From the NCBI GenBank assembly GCA_040223615.1, contig JAVKFY010000040.1, positions 1 to 64,000 of the forward strand: a DNA stretch of 64,000 bases, in the 5' to 3' direction. Source of the DNA: JAVKFY01 sp040223615 (GTDB lineage: Bacteria; Pseudomonadota; Alphaproteobacteria; GCA-2731375). A program made the translations under genes and the position numbers. The notes below the pieces were generated by a model. The model did no database searches. It was not told the origin of the DNA and saw only the letters and a program-made list of their open reading frames with translations. This document shows positions 51,347 to 63,415 of the stretch, in pieces (position 1 is the first letter of the stretch; every line of letters begins with the position of its first letter).

Positions 51347-52606
51347 ATGCTGAAAAAATTCACCAGGCGTAGTTTGCTCGCCGTGGCGGCTGGAGCGACG
51401 GCGTTGACGCTGGCGCTGACGCCGGTGCAGCCGGCCCAGGCCGCCGATCCGATCAGGATCGGATTCTCCATGGCGCTGACTGGTGGTCTGGCAGCCGCCG
51501 GCAAAGCCGCGCTGATCGCGATGCAGATCTGGGCCGAAGATACCAATGCCGCCGGCGGCCTGCTCGGACGCAAGGTCGAACTGGTCTTCTACGACGACCA
51601 GACCAACCCATCGACGGTGCCCGGCATCTACACGAAGCTGATCAACCTGGACAAGGTCGACCTGGTGGTCTCCGGCTATGCCACCAACATGATCGTGCCG
51701 GCGATGCCTGTCGTGATGAGCAAGAAGATGGTGTTCATGGCCCTGTTCGGCCTCGCCGCCAACGAGAAGTTCCAGTACGACCGCTATTTCCAGATCATGC
51801 CGGCCGGCCCGGAGCCGAAGACCGACTGGTCCGGTCACTACTTCGACCTGGCGATGGAGCAGTCGCCGAAACCGACGACCGTGGCGCTGGTCGGTGCCGA
51901 CGCCGAGTTCGCCCGCAACGCCCTCGATGGCGCGCGGACGAACGCGGAGAAGAAGGGTCTGAAGATCGTCTACGACAAGACCTATCCGCCGGGCACCGCC
52001 GACTACACGCCGATCGTGCGCGCGATCCAGGCAACCAATCCCGACGTCATCTTCGTCGCCTCCTATCCGCCGGACTCCGCCGGTATGGTTCGCGCCGCCA
52101 ACGAGGTTGGCCTGAAGGCGAAGATGTTCGGCGGCGGCATGGTCGGCCTGCAGTTCGCCTCGCTGATGACCAAGCTGGGCCCGATGCTGAACGGCATCGT
52201 CAACTACGACTTCTGGGTGCCGTCCCCGACCTTGAAGTTCGAGGGCGTCGACGCCTTCCTGAAGAAGTACCAGGAGAAGGCCCCGGCCGCCGGCGTCGAT
52301 CCGCTGGGCTACTACCTGCCGCCCTACGCTTACGCGTACCTGCAAGTGCTGGGCAGCGCGGTGACCGCGGTCGGCAGCCTGGACCAGGGCAAGATCGCCG
52401 ACTACATCCGCGACAACGAGCACGACACCGTGGTCGGCAAGGTCCGTTTCGGCAAGAACGGCGAGTGGGCGACACCACGCGTGTTGATGGTCCAGTTCCA
52501 GGGTGTCGAGGGTAACGAGGTGGAGCAGTTCACCAAGGAAGGCACCCGCGCGGTGCTGTACCCGAAGCAGTGGAAGCACGGCGACCTTCAGTATCCGTAC
52601 AAGTAG
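51347..52606 (+). CDS. ABC transporter substrate-binding protein, branched-chain amino acid type
   Basis: About 419 residues from the ATG at 51347 with GGGAGG upstream. The signal peptide has TRRSLLAVAAGATALTLAL with a twin-arginine-like start and ends AQAA. The mature part begins DPIRIGFSMALTGGLAAAGK, the LivK/AmiC fold of periplasmic binding proteins. It should deliver a small organic ligand (amino acid, amide or aromatic acid) to LivHM. It is the first gene of the importer operon and divergent from the Mo hydroxylase genes. Confidence 0.92.
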   Translation: MLKKFTRRSLLAVAAGATALTLALTPVQPAQAADPIRIGFSMALTGGLAAAGKAALIAMQIWAEDTNAAGGLLGRKVELVFYDDQTNPSTVPGIYTKLINLDKVDLVVSGYATNMIVPAMPVVMSKKMVFMALFGLAANEKFQYDRYFQIMPAGPEPKTDWSGHYFDLAMEQSPKPTTVALVGADAEFARNALDGARTNAEKKGLKIVYDKTYPPGTADYTPIVRAIQATNPDVIFVASYPPDSAGMVRAANEVGLKAKMFGGGMVGLQFASLMTKLGPMLNGIVNYDFWVPSPTLKFEGVDAFLKKYQEKAPAAGVDPLGYYLPPYAYAYLQVLGSAVTAVGSLDQGKIADYIRDNEHDTVVGKVRFGKNGEWATPRVLMVQFQGVEGNEVEQFTKEGTRAVLYPKQWKHGDLQYPYK

Positions 52607-52649
52607 CCTCGCGTAACGTCACCGATTAGCAGCTAGCCCGCCGACGACC

Positions 52650-53522
52650 GTGTTCTCGATCGACCTACTGGCGAACGCCGTCGTCGCGGGCGTGCTGCTG
52701 GGTGGCTTCTACGCCGCCGTGGCGCTCGGGCTGACCATTGCTTTCGGTCAACTCGACGTCGTCAACATCGCCCATCCGATCTTCATCATCTTCGGCTCGT
52801 TCTGTACCTACGTGGCGCACGAGCGGCTGGGCCTGGACCCAGTGGTGACCGGCGTCCTGCTGATGCCGTTCTTCTTCGTCATCGGTGTCGCGCTCTATTC
52901 CGTCTACTACAGTAGCTTCGAGCGACGAGGGGACGACGCGTTACGCGGGCTCGCCTTCTTTTTCGGCATCCTGTTCATCGTCGAAGTGCTGCTGATCATG
53001 ACCTTCGGTGTCGACTACCGGCTGGTCGAGACCGCCTATATCGGCGAATCGATCCACCTCGGCGGCGTCGGCATTCCATTCCGGCTGCTGGTGCCGTTCC
53101 TGGTCGCGGCGGTGATGACCGCGGGGCTGTACTTCTACCTGTCGCGCACCTTCATCGGTCGCGCCATCCTCGCGGTCTCCCAGGACCGCCTGGCGCTGCA
53201 GCTCATGGGCGCCGACCCGGTGCGCATCAAGCGCATCGCTTTCGGTCTGGCGCTGGCGACCACGGCCGTGGCCGGCGCGCTGCTGATCATGATCCAGCCG
53301 GTCGAGCCATCGGTCGGGCGGCTCTACATCGGTCGCGCCTTCGCCATCGTCGTGCTCGGCGGCATGACGTCGATCTCCGGCACCTTCGTTGCCGCGCTGC
53401 TGCTTGGCGTCGTGGAGAGCCTGGTGGCCACCTTCATCGGGCCCTCCTGGGCGCCGGCGGTGGCTTTTGGCTTCCTCTTGATCACGTTGGCGGTGCGTCC
53501 CGCCGGCCTGTTCGGACGCTAG
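52650..53522 (+). CDS. livH: Branched-chain amino acid-type ABC permease LivH
   Basis: 290 residues from a GTG start (FSIDLLANAVVAGVLLGGFY). Eight or so membrane helices with GLTIAFGQLDVVNIAHP early and GLALATTAVAGALL later, typical of LivH. It forms half of the channel with LivM. The gap of 43 bases to the binding-protein gene and four to livM fits one operon. The specificity is not shown by the permease. Confidence 0.92.
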   Translation: MFSIDLLANAVVAGVLLGGFYAAVALGLTIAFGQLDVVNIAHPIFIIFGSFCTYVAHERLGLDPVVTGVLLMPFFFVIGVALYSVYYSSFERRGDDALRGLAFFFGILFIVEVLLIMTFGVDYRLVETAYIGESIHLGGVGIPFRLLVPFLVAAVMTAGLYFYLSRTFIGRAILAVSQDRLALQLMGADPVRIKRIAFGLALATTAVAGALLIMIQPVEPSVGRLYIGRAFAIVVLGGMTSISGTFVAALLLGVVESLVATFIGPSWAPAVAFGFLLITLAVRPAGLFGR

Positions 53523-53526
53523 GGCG

Positions 53527-54485
53527 ATGCGCGGCATCTGGTTCTGGATCGCCCTCGTCGCCATCTTCGTGGCCGGCAACGTGCTGACGCTCACGATCGA
53601 GAATACCTTCCTGTTCTACGCCGGCTACACGGTGCTGCAGTTCGTGGTGCTGGCGACGGCGTGGAACATCCTCGGCGGCTTCACCGGCTACGTGAATTTC
53701 GGTTCCGCCGCCTTCTTCGCCGTCGGCGCCTACACCTCCATCGCGCTGCAGAAATGGCTCGGGCTGCCCCTGCCGCTGCTGATCGTCGCCGGCGGCGTGG
53801 TTGCCGGCCTGATCGGGCTCGGCGTCGGCTTCCTGACCTTGCGTCTGCGCGGCGTGTTCTTCGCCATCGCCACGCTGGCCCTGGCGGTGGTGCTGGAGAC
53901 CGTGGTCACCAACTGGGAATATGTCGGCGGCGCCAAGGGCACCTACGTCATCCCGCCCGACGGCATGCTGTACTTCGACGAGTTCATCGAGGGCCTGTTC
54001 GCGGTCATGCTGTTGCTGGCGCTGTTCGCCGTCGGCGTCGCCAAGGCGATCAACGACAGCCGCTTCGGCCGTGGCCTGGCGGCGATCCGCGACGACGAAG
54101 TCGCCGCCGAGGCGACCGGCGTGCCGACGCTGCGATTGAAGTTGATCTCGACCACCGTGTCGGGGGCGCTGATGGGCATCGCCGGCGCGCCATACCCGCT
54201 CTACGTCACCTACGTCGACCCGGTCTCGGCCTTCAACCTGACCTACGCGGTGAACGCCATCGCCATGCCGCTGATCGGCGGCACCACCGTCTGGTTCGGA
54301 CCGGTGATCGGTGCGCTGCTGCTTGGCGTGATGCAGCAATGGCTGACGGTGGTCCAGTTGTTCGAGGGCGCCGGCCAGGAGCTCAACCTGCTGGTTGTCG
54401 GCGTCATGCTGGTCGGTTTCGTGATCCTGGCGCCGCAGGGCATCGTCGGCCTGATCCGTCGCCTGTTCGGCCGGAGGAAGGCGTG

Positions 54486-54486
<1 letters not shown>
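53527..54486 (+). CDS. livM: Branched-chain amino acid-type ABC permease LivM
   Basis: 319 residues. Has ATAWNILGGFTGYVNFGSAAFFAVGAY, the LivM hallmark, split by helices, and GRGLAAIRDDEVAAEATGV, the coupling-helix region that contacts the ATPases. About nine membrane segments. Its TGA overlaps the ATG of livG by one base. Pairs with LivH. Confidence 0.93.
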
Positions 54487-55197
<711 letters not shown>

Positions 55198-55208
<11 letters not shown>

Positions 55209-55929
55209 GATCGTCATCGACAATGTCGAGGCCGGCTATGGCTCGGTGAAGGTGCTGCACGGCGTCTCGGTGCGGGTCGAGCCGGGCGAGACCGTGGTCC
55301 TGCTCGGCACCAACGGCAACGGCAAGAGCACGCTGATCAAGTGCCTCATGGGCATGCTGGTGCCGACCGCCGGCCAGGTCTACCTGGAGCGCGACGGCGA
55401 GAAGATCGACCTTGCCGGGCGCACCCCGGAACAGGTTGTCAATCTCGGCATCGCCCTGGTGCCCGAGGGGCGACGCCTGTTTCCCAAGCTGACCGTGACC
55501 GAGAACCTGCAGCTCGGCGCCTACCGCGCCGCGGCGCGCAAGCAGATCGACGACAGCCTGGACTTCTGCTTCGAGGCCTTTCCGGTGCTGAAGGAGCGCC
55601 GCACGCAGCTCGCCGGCTCGATGAGCGGCGGCGAGCAGCAGATGGTGGCACTGGCCCGCGCGATGATGTCGGCGCCGGAAATCCTGCTGGTCGACGAGCC
55701 GTCGGTCGGCCTGGCGCCGATCCTGGTCAGCCGCATGATCGCCAAGATCAAGGAGCTGAAGGACCAGCGCTCGATGACCGTGCTGATGGCCGAGCAGAAC
55801 TTCAACCAGGCGATCAAGATCGCCGACCGCGGCTACATCATCGTGCACGGCGAGATCGCCTTCGAGGGCGAGAGCGCCGACGCCCTGAAGAACAACGACC
55901 TGGTGAAGCAGTATTATCTGGGCGCGTAG
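55198..55929 (+). CDS. livF: ABC ATPase LivF
   Basis: About 243 residues from the TTG at 55198, preceded by GGAGAGG. Walker A GTNGNGKS, signature SGGEQQMVALARAMM and Walker B LLVDEPSVGLAP are all normal. It pairs with LivG below the LivHM channel. The start lies inside the end of livG, indicating translational coupling. The polysaccharide-deacetylase-type gene follows after 50 bases. Confidence 0.92.
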
Positions 55930-55942
55930 AACACGACGCTAA

Positions 55943-55972
55943 GGCGGTGCGATCCCGCGAAAGCGGGAGGGA
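55943..55972 (+). repeat. Half palindromic element that precedes the deacetylase gene
   Basis: TCCCGC, GAAA loop, GCGGGA (55953-55968) form a 6-bp hairpin like one half of the GTCATTCC-type double-hairpin repeat. The right arm runs into GGGAGGGAG, the ribosome site of the ATG at 55980, so the element may tune translation of that gene. Confidence 0.5.
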
Positions 55973-55979
55973 GAAAACC

Positions 55980-56852
55980 ATGCCTCTGCCGAATACCCGC
56001 ATTCCCTATTCCGCCATCGTCGACCGGCCGTCGCTGACGCTGCCCGACGGCGCGCGCATGGCGGTCTGGACGATCGTCAACGTCGAGGAGTGGAGCCCGA
56101 CGCGGCCGATGCCGCGCACCGTGCTGCCGCCGCCGATGGGCCAGCCGTTGCAGCCCGACCTGCCGAACTGGGCCTGGCACGAATACGGCATGCGGGTCGG
56201 CTTCTGGCGCATTCTCGATTGCATGAAGGCGTTCGACGTCGGCGTCACCTGCGCCATCAACGGCCGCGTCATCGAGGCCTACCCGCGCGTCGCCGAGGCC
56301 GCGCGCGACGCCGGCTGGGAGTTCATGGGCCACGGCTGGGAGCAGCGGCCGATGCACCATGTCGACGATCAGGTCGACGCCATCGCCAAGACCGTCGCCG
56401 CCATCAGGGATTTCACCGGCAAGCCGCCGCGCGGGTGGGAGAGCCCGGGCTTGACCGAGACCGAGGACACGCTCGATTATCTCGCGGCCGCGGGCATCGA
56501 ATATGTCGCCAACTGGGTGCTCGACGACCAGCCCTGCGAGCTCGCCACCGCGCACGGGCCGGTGGTCTCCATCCCCTATACGGTGGAGACCAACGACATC
56601 CCGGTCATGGCGCTACAGAACCATCCGTCGTCGGAGTGGCTGAACCGCGCCGTCGATCAGTTCGACCGGCTCTACAAGGACAGCGAGCAGATCACCCGGA
56701 TCATGGCGATCAGCGTGCATCCCTATCTCTCCGGCGTGCCGCACCGCATCGGCTACCTGGAGCAGTTCTACGCCCACATCCGCGAGCAACCCGGTGTCCT
56801 GCTCTGGCGCGGCGAGCAGGTACTGGACTGGTACAGGTCGCAGAAGCCCTGA
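55980..56852 (+). CDS. Polysaccharide-deacetylase-fold hydrolase (PuuE/allantoinase-like)
   Basis: About 290 residues from the ATG at 55980. A NodB-type barrel with WHEYGMRVGFWRILD and MGHGWEQRPMHH (metal His), and RGWESPGLTETEDTLDYL. Cytosolic members of this group include PuuE allantoinase and imide or cyclic-amide hydrolases rather than sugar deacetylases. It directly follows the importer operon, so hydrolysis of the imported cyclic amide or ureide is a reasonable inference; the divergent Mo hydroxylase would fit with heterocycle breakdown. Confidence 0.82.
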   Translation: MPLPNTRIPYSAIVDRPSLTLPDGARMAVWTIVNVEEWSPTRPMPRTVLPPPMGQPLQPDLPNWAWHEYGMRVGFWRILDCMKAFDVGVTCAINGRVIEAYPRVAEAARDAGWEFMGHGWEQRPMHHVDDQVDAIAKTVAAIRDFTGKPPRGWESPGLTETEDTLDYLAAAGIEYVANWVLDDQPCELATAHGPVVSIPYTVETNDIPVMALQNHPSSEWLNRAVDQFDRLYKDSEQITRIMAISVHPYLSGVPHRIGYLEQFYAHIREQPGVLLWRGEQVLDWYRSQKP

Positions 56853-56859
56853 CCCCGGA

Positions 56860-57279
56860 TCAGCCCGGGTGCTGCTGCAACTCGATCATGTTGCCGCACT
56901 TGTCCTCGAAGAAGACCTGCTTGGAGCCGCTGCCGACCAGGCTCTCGTAGACCCAGTATTCGATGCCGCGCTGTTTCAGCTCGGCCTCGGCGTCGGCGAT
57001 GCTCTCCACCGCGAAAGCGACGTGCGGCCGCGTCGGGTCCTCCTTCAGCGAGCGCGCCGCCGGCGAGGCGCCCTCGGCGCCGAAGATGTGCAGCTGGCGC
57101 AGGTTCTTGCCTTGCTCCAGGTTGACCCAGAATCCGGGGATGCCGGCGATCTCCGGCCGGCTGCTGTCGACCTCCAGGCCCAGCAGGTCGGAATAGATCT
57201 CGCGCGCGCCGTCGATGTCGTTGTCGGCCGGCTTCACCCGGATGCCAGCGTGCATCAGTTCCACGATCTTGATTGCCAT
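56860..57279 (-). CDS. VOC-family protein
   Basis: 139 residues. MKIVELMHAGIRVKPADNDI-like start (here AIKIVELMHAGIRV) with His as a probable metal ligand, RPHVAFAVESIADAEAEL in the middle and FFEDKCGNMIELQQ at the end with the second Glu. Glyoxalase/dioxygenase fold of unknown substrate. Convergent with the deacetylase-fold gene and divergent from the FMN-binding gene. Confidence 0.85.
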   Translation of the reverse strand: MAIKIVELMHAGIRVKPADNDIDGAREIYSDLLGLEVDSSRPEIAGIPGFWVNLEQGKNLRQLHIFGAEGASPAARSLKEDPTRPHVAFAVESIADAEAELKQRGIEYWVYESLVGSGSKQVFFEDKCGNMIELQQHPG

Positions 57280-57375
57280 GTCACGTTCCTCCCGTCACGA
57301 ATGGGCCCAGGATAGCGCCGCTGACGTCCCCGCGTGTAGGCTTTCGATGCGCAAAGACGCACAAGGGAGACTGCC

Positions 57376-57897
57376 ATGAGCGATTTCACGGTCGCGAACT
57401 TCCGCCATGTCGCCGACGGCCTGCAGGAAGGCCAGTTCGCGGTTGGCGAGCGCAGGAAGGCCGGTGGCCTGGCCGACCTCAATCCGATCTACAAGGATCT
57501 GCTGGATCGGCCGATCACCCAGACTCTGGGCCTGATCGGGCCGGACGGCCGGGTCAGCCTAACGCCGATGTGGTTCGACTACGAAGACGACAAGATCCTG
57601 GTCAACACCGCCTCGCACCGCTCCAAATGCGAGTGGATCAGAAACAACCCGCAGCTCACCTGCCTGCTGGTGAACCCGGACAACCCTTACCACTGGGTGC
57701 AGATCAAGTGCACCGTGGAGAAGGAAGAACGCGAGTGGGAGCCGGGTGGCGAACGGGTCACCAAGCAGGTCGACAAGATCTGGACCAAGTACACCGGCAA
57801 CCCGCCGCCCTACGGCCTGCGCGACCCGAAGATCGACGAGAAGCGGGTGCTGTTCATCTGCCGCATCGACCGCATCGCCACCTTCGGCAAGCCGTAG
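57376..57897 (+). CDS. Pyridoxamine 5'-phosphate oxidase-fold FMN/F420-binding protein
   Basis: 173 residues. A split-barrel fold with TLGLIGPDGRVSLTPMWFDY, ILVNTASHRSKCEWIRNNP and CLLVNPDNPYHWVQIKCTVE, the usual PPOX-like blocks. Such proteins reduce small substrates with FMN or deazaflavin F420. A short purine-rich site precedes the ATG. Monocistronic, convergent with the subtilase gene four bases away. Confidence 0.83.
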   Translation: MSDFTVANFRHVADGLQEGQFAVGERRKAGGLADLNPIYKDLLDRPITQTLGLIGPDGRVSLTPMWFDYEDDKILVNTASHRSKCEWIRNNPQLTCLLVNPDNPYHWVQIKCTVEKEEREWEPGGERVTKQVDKIWTKYTGNPPPYGLRDPKIDEKRVLFICRIDRIATFGKP

Positions 57898-57901
57898 CCG
57901 G

Positions 57902-60691
57902 CTACCCGATTGCCACGTCGGCCTCGTAGAGAGTGACGTTGCGGTAGGCGCTTTCGGCGTCCCGGGCGCCGCCGTCGTGGTCGTTGAGGAAGGCGATGAA
58001 GTGGATGTCGCCGAGGCCGAACAGGTCGCCGGCGTCGATCTCGAACGACTGCCAGTTGCCGGCACCGGTGTAGAGGTCGGGGTCGCCCTGCCAGTTGTGC
58101 GTCTGGGTGCCGTAGACCTGGAAGGTCTTGCGTCCCCAGACGTTGTCGCTGTCGAGGTCGATGCCCTGGACCTCGCCTTCGATGGTGCTGCGGAACTCGA
58201 AGGCGAGCACGGTGTCGTCGGTGATCGCGTAGTCGTAGGCGAACTTGCGCCAGGTGTTGCCGACGAACTGCACCGTGGTGCCGCCGTCGAGGATGGTCTG
58301 GTCGCCGACGGCGTCCTGGCCCGATGAATAGGAGCTGAACCCGGCGGCGTCGAACAGCACCGGCGCCGGCCCGGCCGGCGGCTCGGCCACCGAGACGGTG
58401 ACGGTGGCGGTGTCGCTGCCGCCTTGGCCGTCATCGACGGTGTAGGTGAAGCTGTCGTCGCCGGAGAAACCGGCATCGGGCGTATAGGTCAGGGTGCCGT
58501 CGCCATTGTCGGCGACGATGCCGTTGCCTGCCGCGCCGACGGCGGCGACGGTCAGCGGGTCGTTCTCCGGATCGCTGTCGTTGGCCAGGACGTCGATGTC
58601 GACAGCGACGCCGAAGCCGGTCGCGGCGAGGTCGTCGACCGCGTCCGGGTCCAGGTTCGGGAGCGGGCCGCCGCCGAACAGCGAGTCGAGATCGGCAAAG
58701 CTGTAGGTCACGCCGGCGAAATCGAACCACTCGACGTGGAGATAGGTATCGAAGCCCTCGTCCAACGGGTCGCCACCGATATCCTCGATGGTCAGCGACG
58801 TGGTGCCGGTGATGGCGACATCATAGCTGGCGAGGTCGGCGAGCAGCCGTGCCAGGTCGTCGCCGTCGCCGCCCTCGACCGTGTCGTTGCCGCCGTGGCC
58901 GACCAGGGTGTCGTTGCCGTCGCCGCCTTCGATGTCGTCGCCGCCGCGTCCGGCCCAGATCAGGTTGGCGCCGTCATCGCCACGCACCGTGTCGGCGCCG
59001 TCGCCGGTGTAGACCTCCTCGATGGTGGTGCCGGCGGTAAGGGCCAGGCCCTGGCCGGCAGCGGTGCCGGTGCCGGCGTCGAGGTCGATGACGACGTCGC
59101 CACGCACCGCCGACGCGTTGAGGATGTCGTGGCCTGCGGTGTCGTCGATGGTGGCGCCGGCGAACTCGTCGGTCAGGACGTGGGTGGTGTCGTCGCTGGG
59201 CGCATCGCCGGTCAGGACCAGGGCCCAGCCGAGCAGCGAACCGGTCTCGCCGGCACCGCCGAGGTCGGCGACATTCAAGGTCCAGGTGCCGACGCCGGTC
59301 TCGCCCCAGAAGTTGTTGGCCGAGAAGGTGAAGAAGATGTTGTCGGCGTCGTTGCCGCTGCCGCCGGGCCGGTTTGCCAGCACCGCCTCGGTGCCGTCCG
59401 GCGAGGTCAGGGTGATGCGCAGGTCGCCGATGGCGCTGTGTGTCAGGTCCAGCACCACCTGGGCGACGTCGATGTCGAGCGCGGTGCCGATGGTGATTGT
59501 GTCGCTGAGCCCGCCGGCGTCATTGTCGGGAATGGCGGTTTCCGGCAACGAGATGACTTGCACGATGTCGCGGCTGTCCAAGGTGGCCTGGGCTTGCCAG
59601 GTCTCGGCCAGTCGCACCGCGGCGCCGGCGTCGACCAGGCCGAAACCGTAGTCGTGGCTGAAATGCAGGCCGCCGCCGTTCCAGTTGCCGGCGCCGTTGG
59701 CGGCGTCCCAAGAGGCGTCGTTCGGGTCGGTCTTGAGCGCCGTGTAGGCCAGGATTTCCTGGACGTCGCGATAGCCGAGGTCCGGATTGGCGTCGAGCAT
59801 CAGCGCGACGACGCCGGACACGATCGGTGCCGAGAAGGAGGTGCCGCTGGTGGTGGTATAGCCGGAACTGCCGATCGTGGTCTCGATCGCCTGGCCCGGG
59901 GCGCTGACCAGCAGGGCCGCGCCGGGGTTGGAGAAGCTGGAGAGATTGCCGCTGGCATTCACCGCCGCGACCGCGATGGTGTACGGCGAGTTCTGCATAT
60001 TGTGGTAGTTGGCGTCGTCGCCGACGCTGCGGTCGTTGCCGGCCGCGAACACGAAAACGGTGCCCAGGCCGTCGCGTCCCTCGGAGACCCCGTCCGTCAG
60101 CGCCGATGCGGTCGATTGGAAGTCGATCAGGCGGAAATTGTCGCTGAACGGGGTGTCGAACTTCCAGCTCGCGTTGACCACGTCACCGGTGCTGCCGGCG
60201 TAGTTCAGGGCGTCGACCACCTGCGCCAGCGAGCCCTGGCTGCCGAAGCCCATGCGGACTCCGACGATATCGGCCTCGTAGGCGACGCCGACGACACCGG
60301 CATCGTCGGCCTCGGCCGCGGCCACGCCGGCCACGCGAGTGCCATGCGTATTGCCGCCGCCCGCCGCCGCGTCGTCGTCATTCTGCAGGACGTCGAGGTC
60401 GAGGTCGGTGCGGTAATTGCCGTCGAGATCCGGGTGCGTGTAGACGAAGCCGTCGTCGACGATGGCGATCTTCACCCCGGCGCCGGGGGCCACCGCCCAG
60501 GCGTCGGACGCGAAGATATCGTCGATGTGATAACCGATATCCGGGTCGGTCGGCAGTGCCGTCGTCTCGATCTCGCCGAAGCTGACCTGTGGCGGCTTCT
60601 GCTCGAATCCGACCAGTGTTTGCGAAAGCGCCGATCCGTCGAGGGCGGTGGCGATGGTGGGTAGGTCGCGCAATGCAGCTACTCCCGTCAC
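57902..60691 (-). CDS. Large modular S8 (kexin-like) subtilase with P domain, RTX repeats and cadherin-like module
   Basis: 929 residues with no classical signal peptide. The protease domain (about 50-370) has the triad Asp79 (IVDDGF), His116 (THGTRVAG) and Ser284 (SGTSFSAP), with the oxyanion Asn218 in AAGN. A P/homo-B domain follows (about 385-505), then RTX calcium repeats (GGDGNDTLVGHGGNDT, about 575-615), a cadherin/VCBS-like module (about 680-780) and a C-terminal beta domain. Layout and lack of leader point to type I secretion; no T1SS gene is in the window. The GTG at 60691 has no ribosome site; a TTG at 60673 has GGGAG upstream and may be the true start. Confidence 0.88.
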   Translation of the reverse strand: MTGVAALRDLPTIATALDGSALSQTLVGFEQKPPQVSFGEIETTALPTDPDIGYHIDDIFASDAWAVAPGAGVKIAIVDDGFVYTHPDLDGNYRTDLDLDVLQNDDDAAAGGGNTHGTRVAGVAAAEADDAGVVGVAYEADIVGVRMGFGSQGSLAQVVDALNYAGSTGDVVNASWKFDTPFSDNFRLIDFQSTASALTDGVSEGRDGLGTVFVFAAGNDRSVGDDANYHNMQNSPYTIAVAAVNASGNLSSFSNPGAALLVSAPGQAIETTIGSSGYTTTSGTSFSAPIVSGVVALMLDANPDLGYRDVQEILAYTALKTDPNDASWDAANGAGNWNGGGLHFSHDYGFGLVDAGAAVRLAETWQAQATLDSRDIVQVISLPETAIPDNDAGGLSDTITIGTALDIDVAQVVLDLTHSAIGDLRITLTSPDGTEAVLANRPGGSGNDADNIFFTFSANNFWGETGVGTWTLNVADLGGAGETGSLLGWALVLTGDAPSDDTTHVLTDEFAGATIDDTAGHDILNASAVRGDVVIDLDAGTGTAAGQGLALTAGTTIEEVYTGDGADTVRGDDGANLIWAGRGGDDIEGGDGNDTLVGHGGNDTVEGGDGDDLARLLADLASYDVAITGTTSLTIEDIGGDPLDEGFDTYLHVEWFDFAGVTYSFADLDSLFGGGPLPNLDPDAVDDLAATGFGVAVDIDVLANDSDPENDPLTVAAVGAAGNGIVADNGDGTLTYTPDAGFSGDDSFTYTVDDGQGGSDTATVTVSVAEPPAGPAPVLFDAAGFSSYSSGQDAVGDQTILDGGTTVQFVGNTWRKFAYDYAITDDTVLAFEFRSTIEGEVQGIDLDSDNVWGRKTFQVYGTQTHNWQGDPDLYTGAGNWQSFEIDAGDLFGLGDIHFIAFLNDHDGGARDAESAYRNVTLYEADVAIG

Positions 60692-60916
60692 GCGTGCGTC
60701 AAGACGCCAGCATGCTGCCCTATGGTCACCGACTCCCTAACACGATACCAATTGACCTCGCCGAGTGAGCTTTATGTCAATTTAGAACACCGCGCGCGGT
60801 GCGTCGAGGCCACGCGCATGACGTGGCGTGGCGCCGCCGCCTTGCTGCTGTCCACGGCCGGCGCCTTGACAGGCGCGCGGGCGGCGTCCGGTAATTCCCG
60901 GCGGGAGGAGGCCAGC
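60692..60916. other. Intergenic region between the subtilase and dioxygenase-like genes
   Basis: 225 bases, divergent promoters expected. AATTGAC (60750-60756) and GTCAATT (60776-60782) form a perfect 7-bp inverted repeat in an AT-richer stretch, with TTGACC as a possible -35 for the plus strand. No gene or other repeat is evident. Confidence 0.4.
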
Positions 60917-61650
60917 ATGGACGAGTGGCTGCAACGTTACCGCGCCGACGGGCACGCGACCGTGGCGGGCCTGTTCACGGCTGCGGAGATGGACGCGGTC
61001 GCCACCGAGATCGAGGCCTGGGCGGATGCGCATATAGCGGCGACGCCGGCGGCCGAGCGGGCAAAGTTCCTCGACGTCACCGACGACGGTTCGGCGCGGC
61101 CGCGCTGGATCGACCACCCGGTGCGCCATTGCACGGGCGTCGGCCGACTGGCGCGCGACCCGCGTCTGGTCGACGTGGTCACCGCGATCATCGGCCCGGA
61201 CGTGGACATCTATTTCAGCCAGGTGTTCTTCAAGCCGCCCAACGGCGGCAGCCCGAAGCCGGCGCACCAGGACGACTTCTACGCCGGCGTGAACAACCGC
61301 GAGGGGCTGGTGACCGCCTGGATCGCGCTGGACGAGGCGAGCGAGGACAACGGTTGCCTCTACTTTGCCGACGGCACGCACTTGGCCGAGACGCTGCCGC
61401 ACTTCGCGCCGAAGGGGCGGCCGTTCGACCTGCAGATCGCGGCCGACATCGTGGCGAAGTACCCACTGAGCGCCGCGCCGGTGCCGAAGGGCGGGGTGTC
61501 GTTTCACCACGTCGGCGTTTTGCACCAGTCGTCGGCCAACCGCTCGGCGCGATGGCGGCGCGCGGCGGCGGTCACCTACGTGACGCGCGACACCTATTTC
61601 GCCAATCCCGGTCTCGACAATTACGACCGCGACCTGCGGATCGCCGTGAC

Positions 61651-61654
<4 letters not shown>
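60917..61654 (+). CDS. Phytanoyl-CoA dioxygenase-family protein
   Basis: About 245 residues from the ATG at 60917, six bases after AGGAGG; the upstream open frame crosses the promoter region. A jelly-roll Fe(II)/2-oxoglutarate oxygenase: AHQDDFYAG gives the first His and Asp of the iron site, FHHVGVLHQS the distal His, and Arg in SARWRRAA binds 2-oxoglutarate. It hydroxylates an unknown acyl or small molecule. It meets the convergent flavoprotein monooxygenase gene so that both stop codons share CTAG. Confidence 0.88.
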
Positions 61655-63300
<1,646 letters not shown>

Positions 63301-63325
63301 GGTCCGGTGCTCCTCCCACGCAAGA

Positions 63326-63353
63326 GGCCCACGCCGGTGGTCCGGCGTGGGCC
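63326..63353 (-). terminator. Strong 12-bp hairpin after the porin gene
   Basis: GGCCCACGCCGG (63326-63337), loop TGGT, CCGGCGTGGGCC (63342-63353): a perfect 12-bp stem. No U-tract follows on either strand. It lies 62 bases past the porin stop and 25 before the monooxygenase start, so it could end or stabilise the porin message or attenuate reading into the monooxygenase gene. Confidence 0.55.
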
Positions 63354-63415
63354 ATGAACAGTACCAACCGTGGCCTGACTGGCCAATGCGTTCAGGACAT
63401 GTCGGCCATGCGCGG

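Noticed and set aside
58840..58960. Tandem DNA repeat or CRISPR-like array
   Set aside because: The periodicity is that of RTX nonapeptide codons inside the subtilase gene, without spacers.
58424..60664. 746-codon plus-strand frame opposite the subtilase
   Set aside because: Val/Gly/Asp-rich shadow of the calcium-binding repeats; the minus-strand frame has a full catalytic triad.
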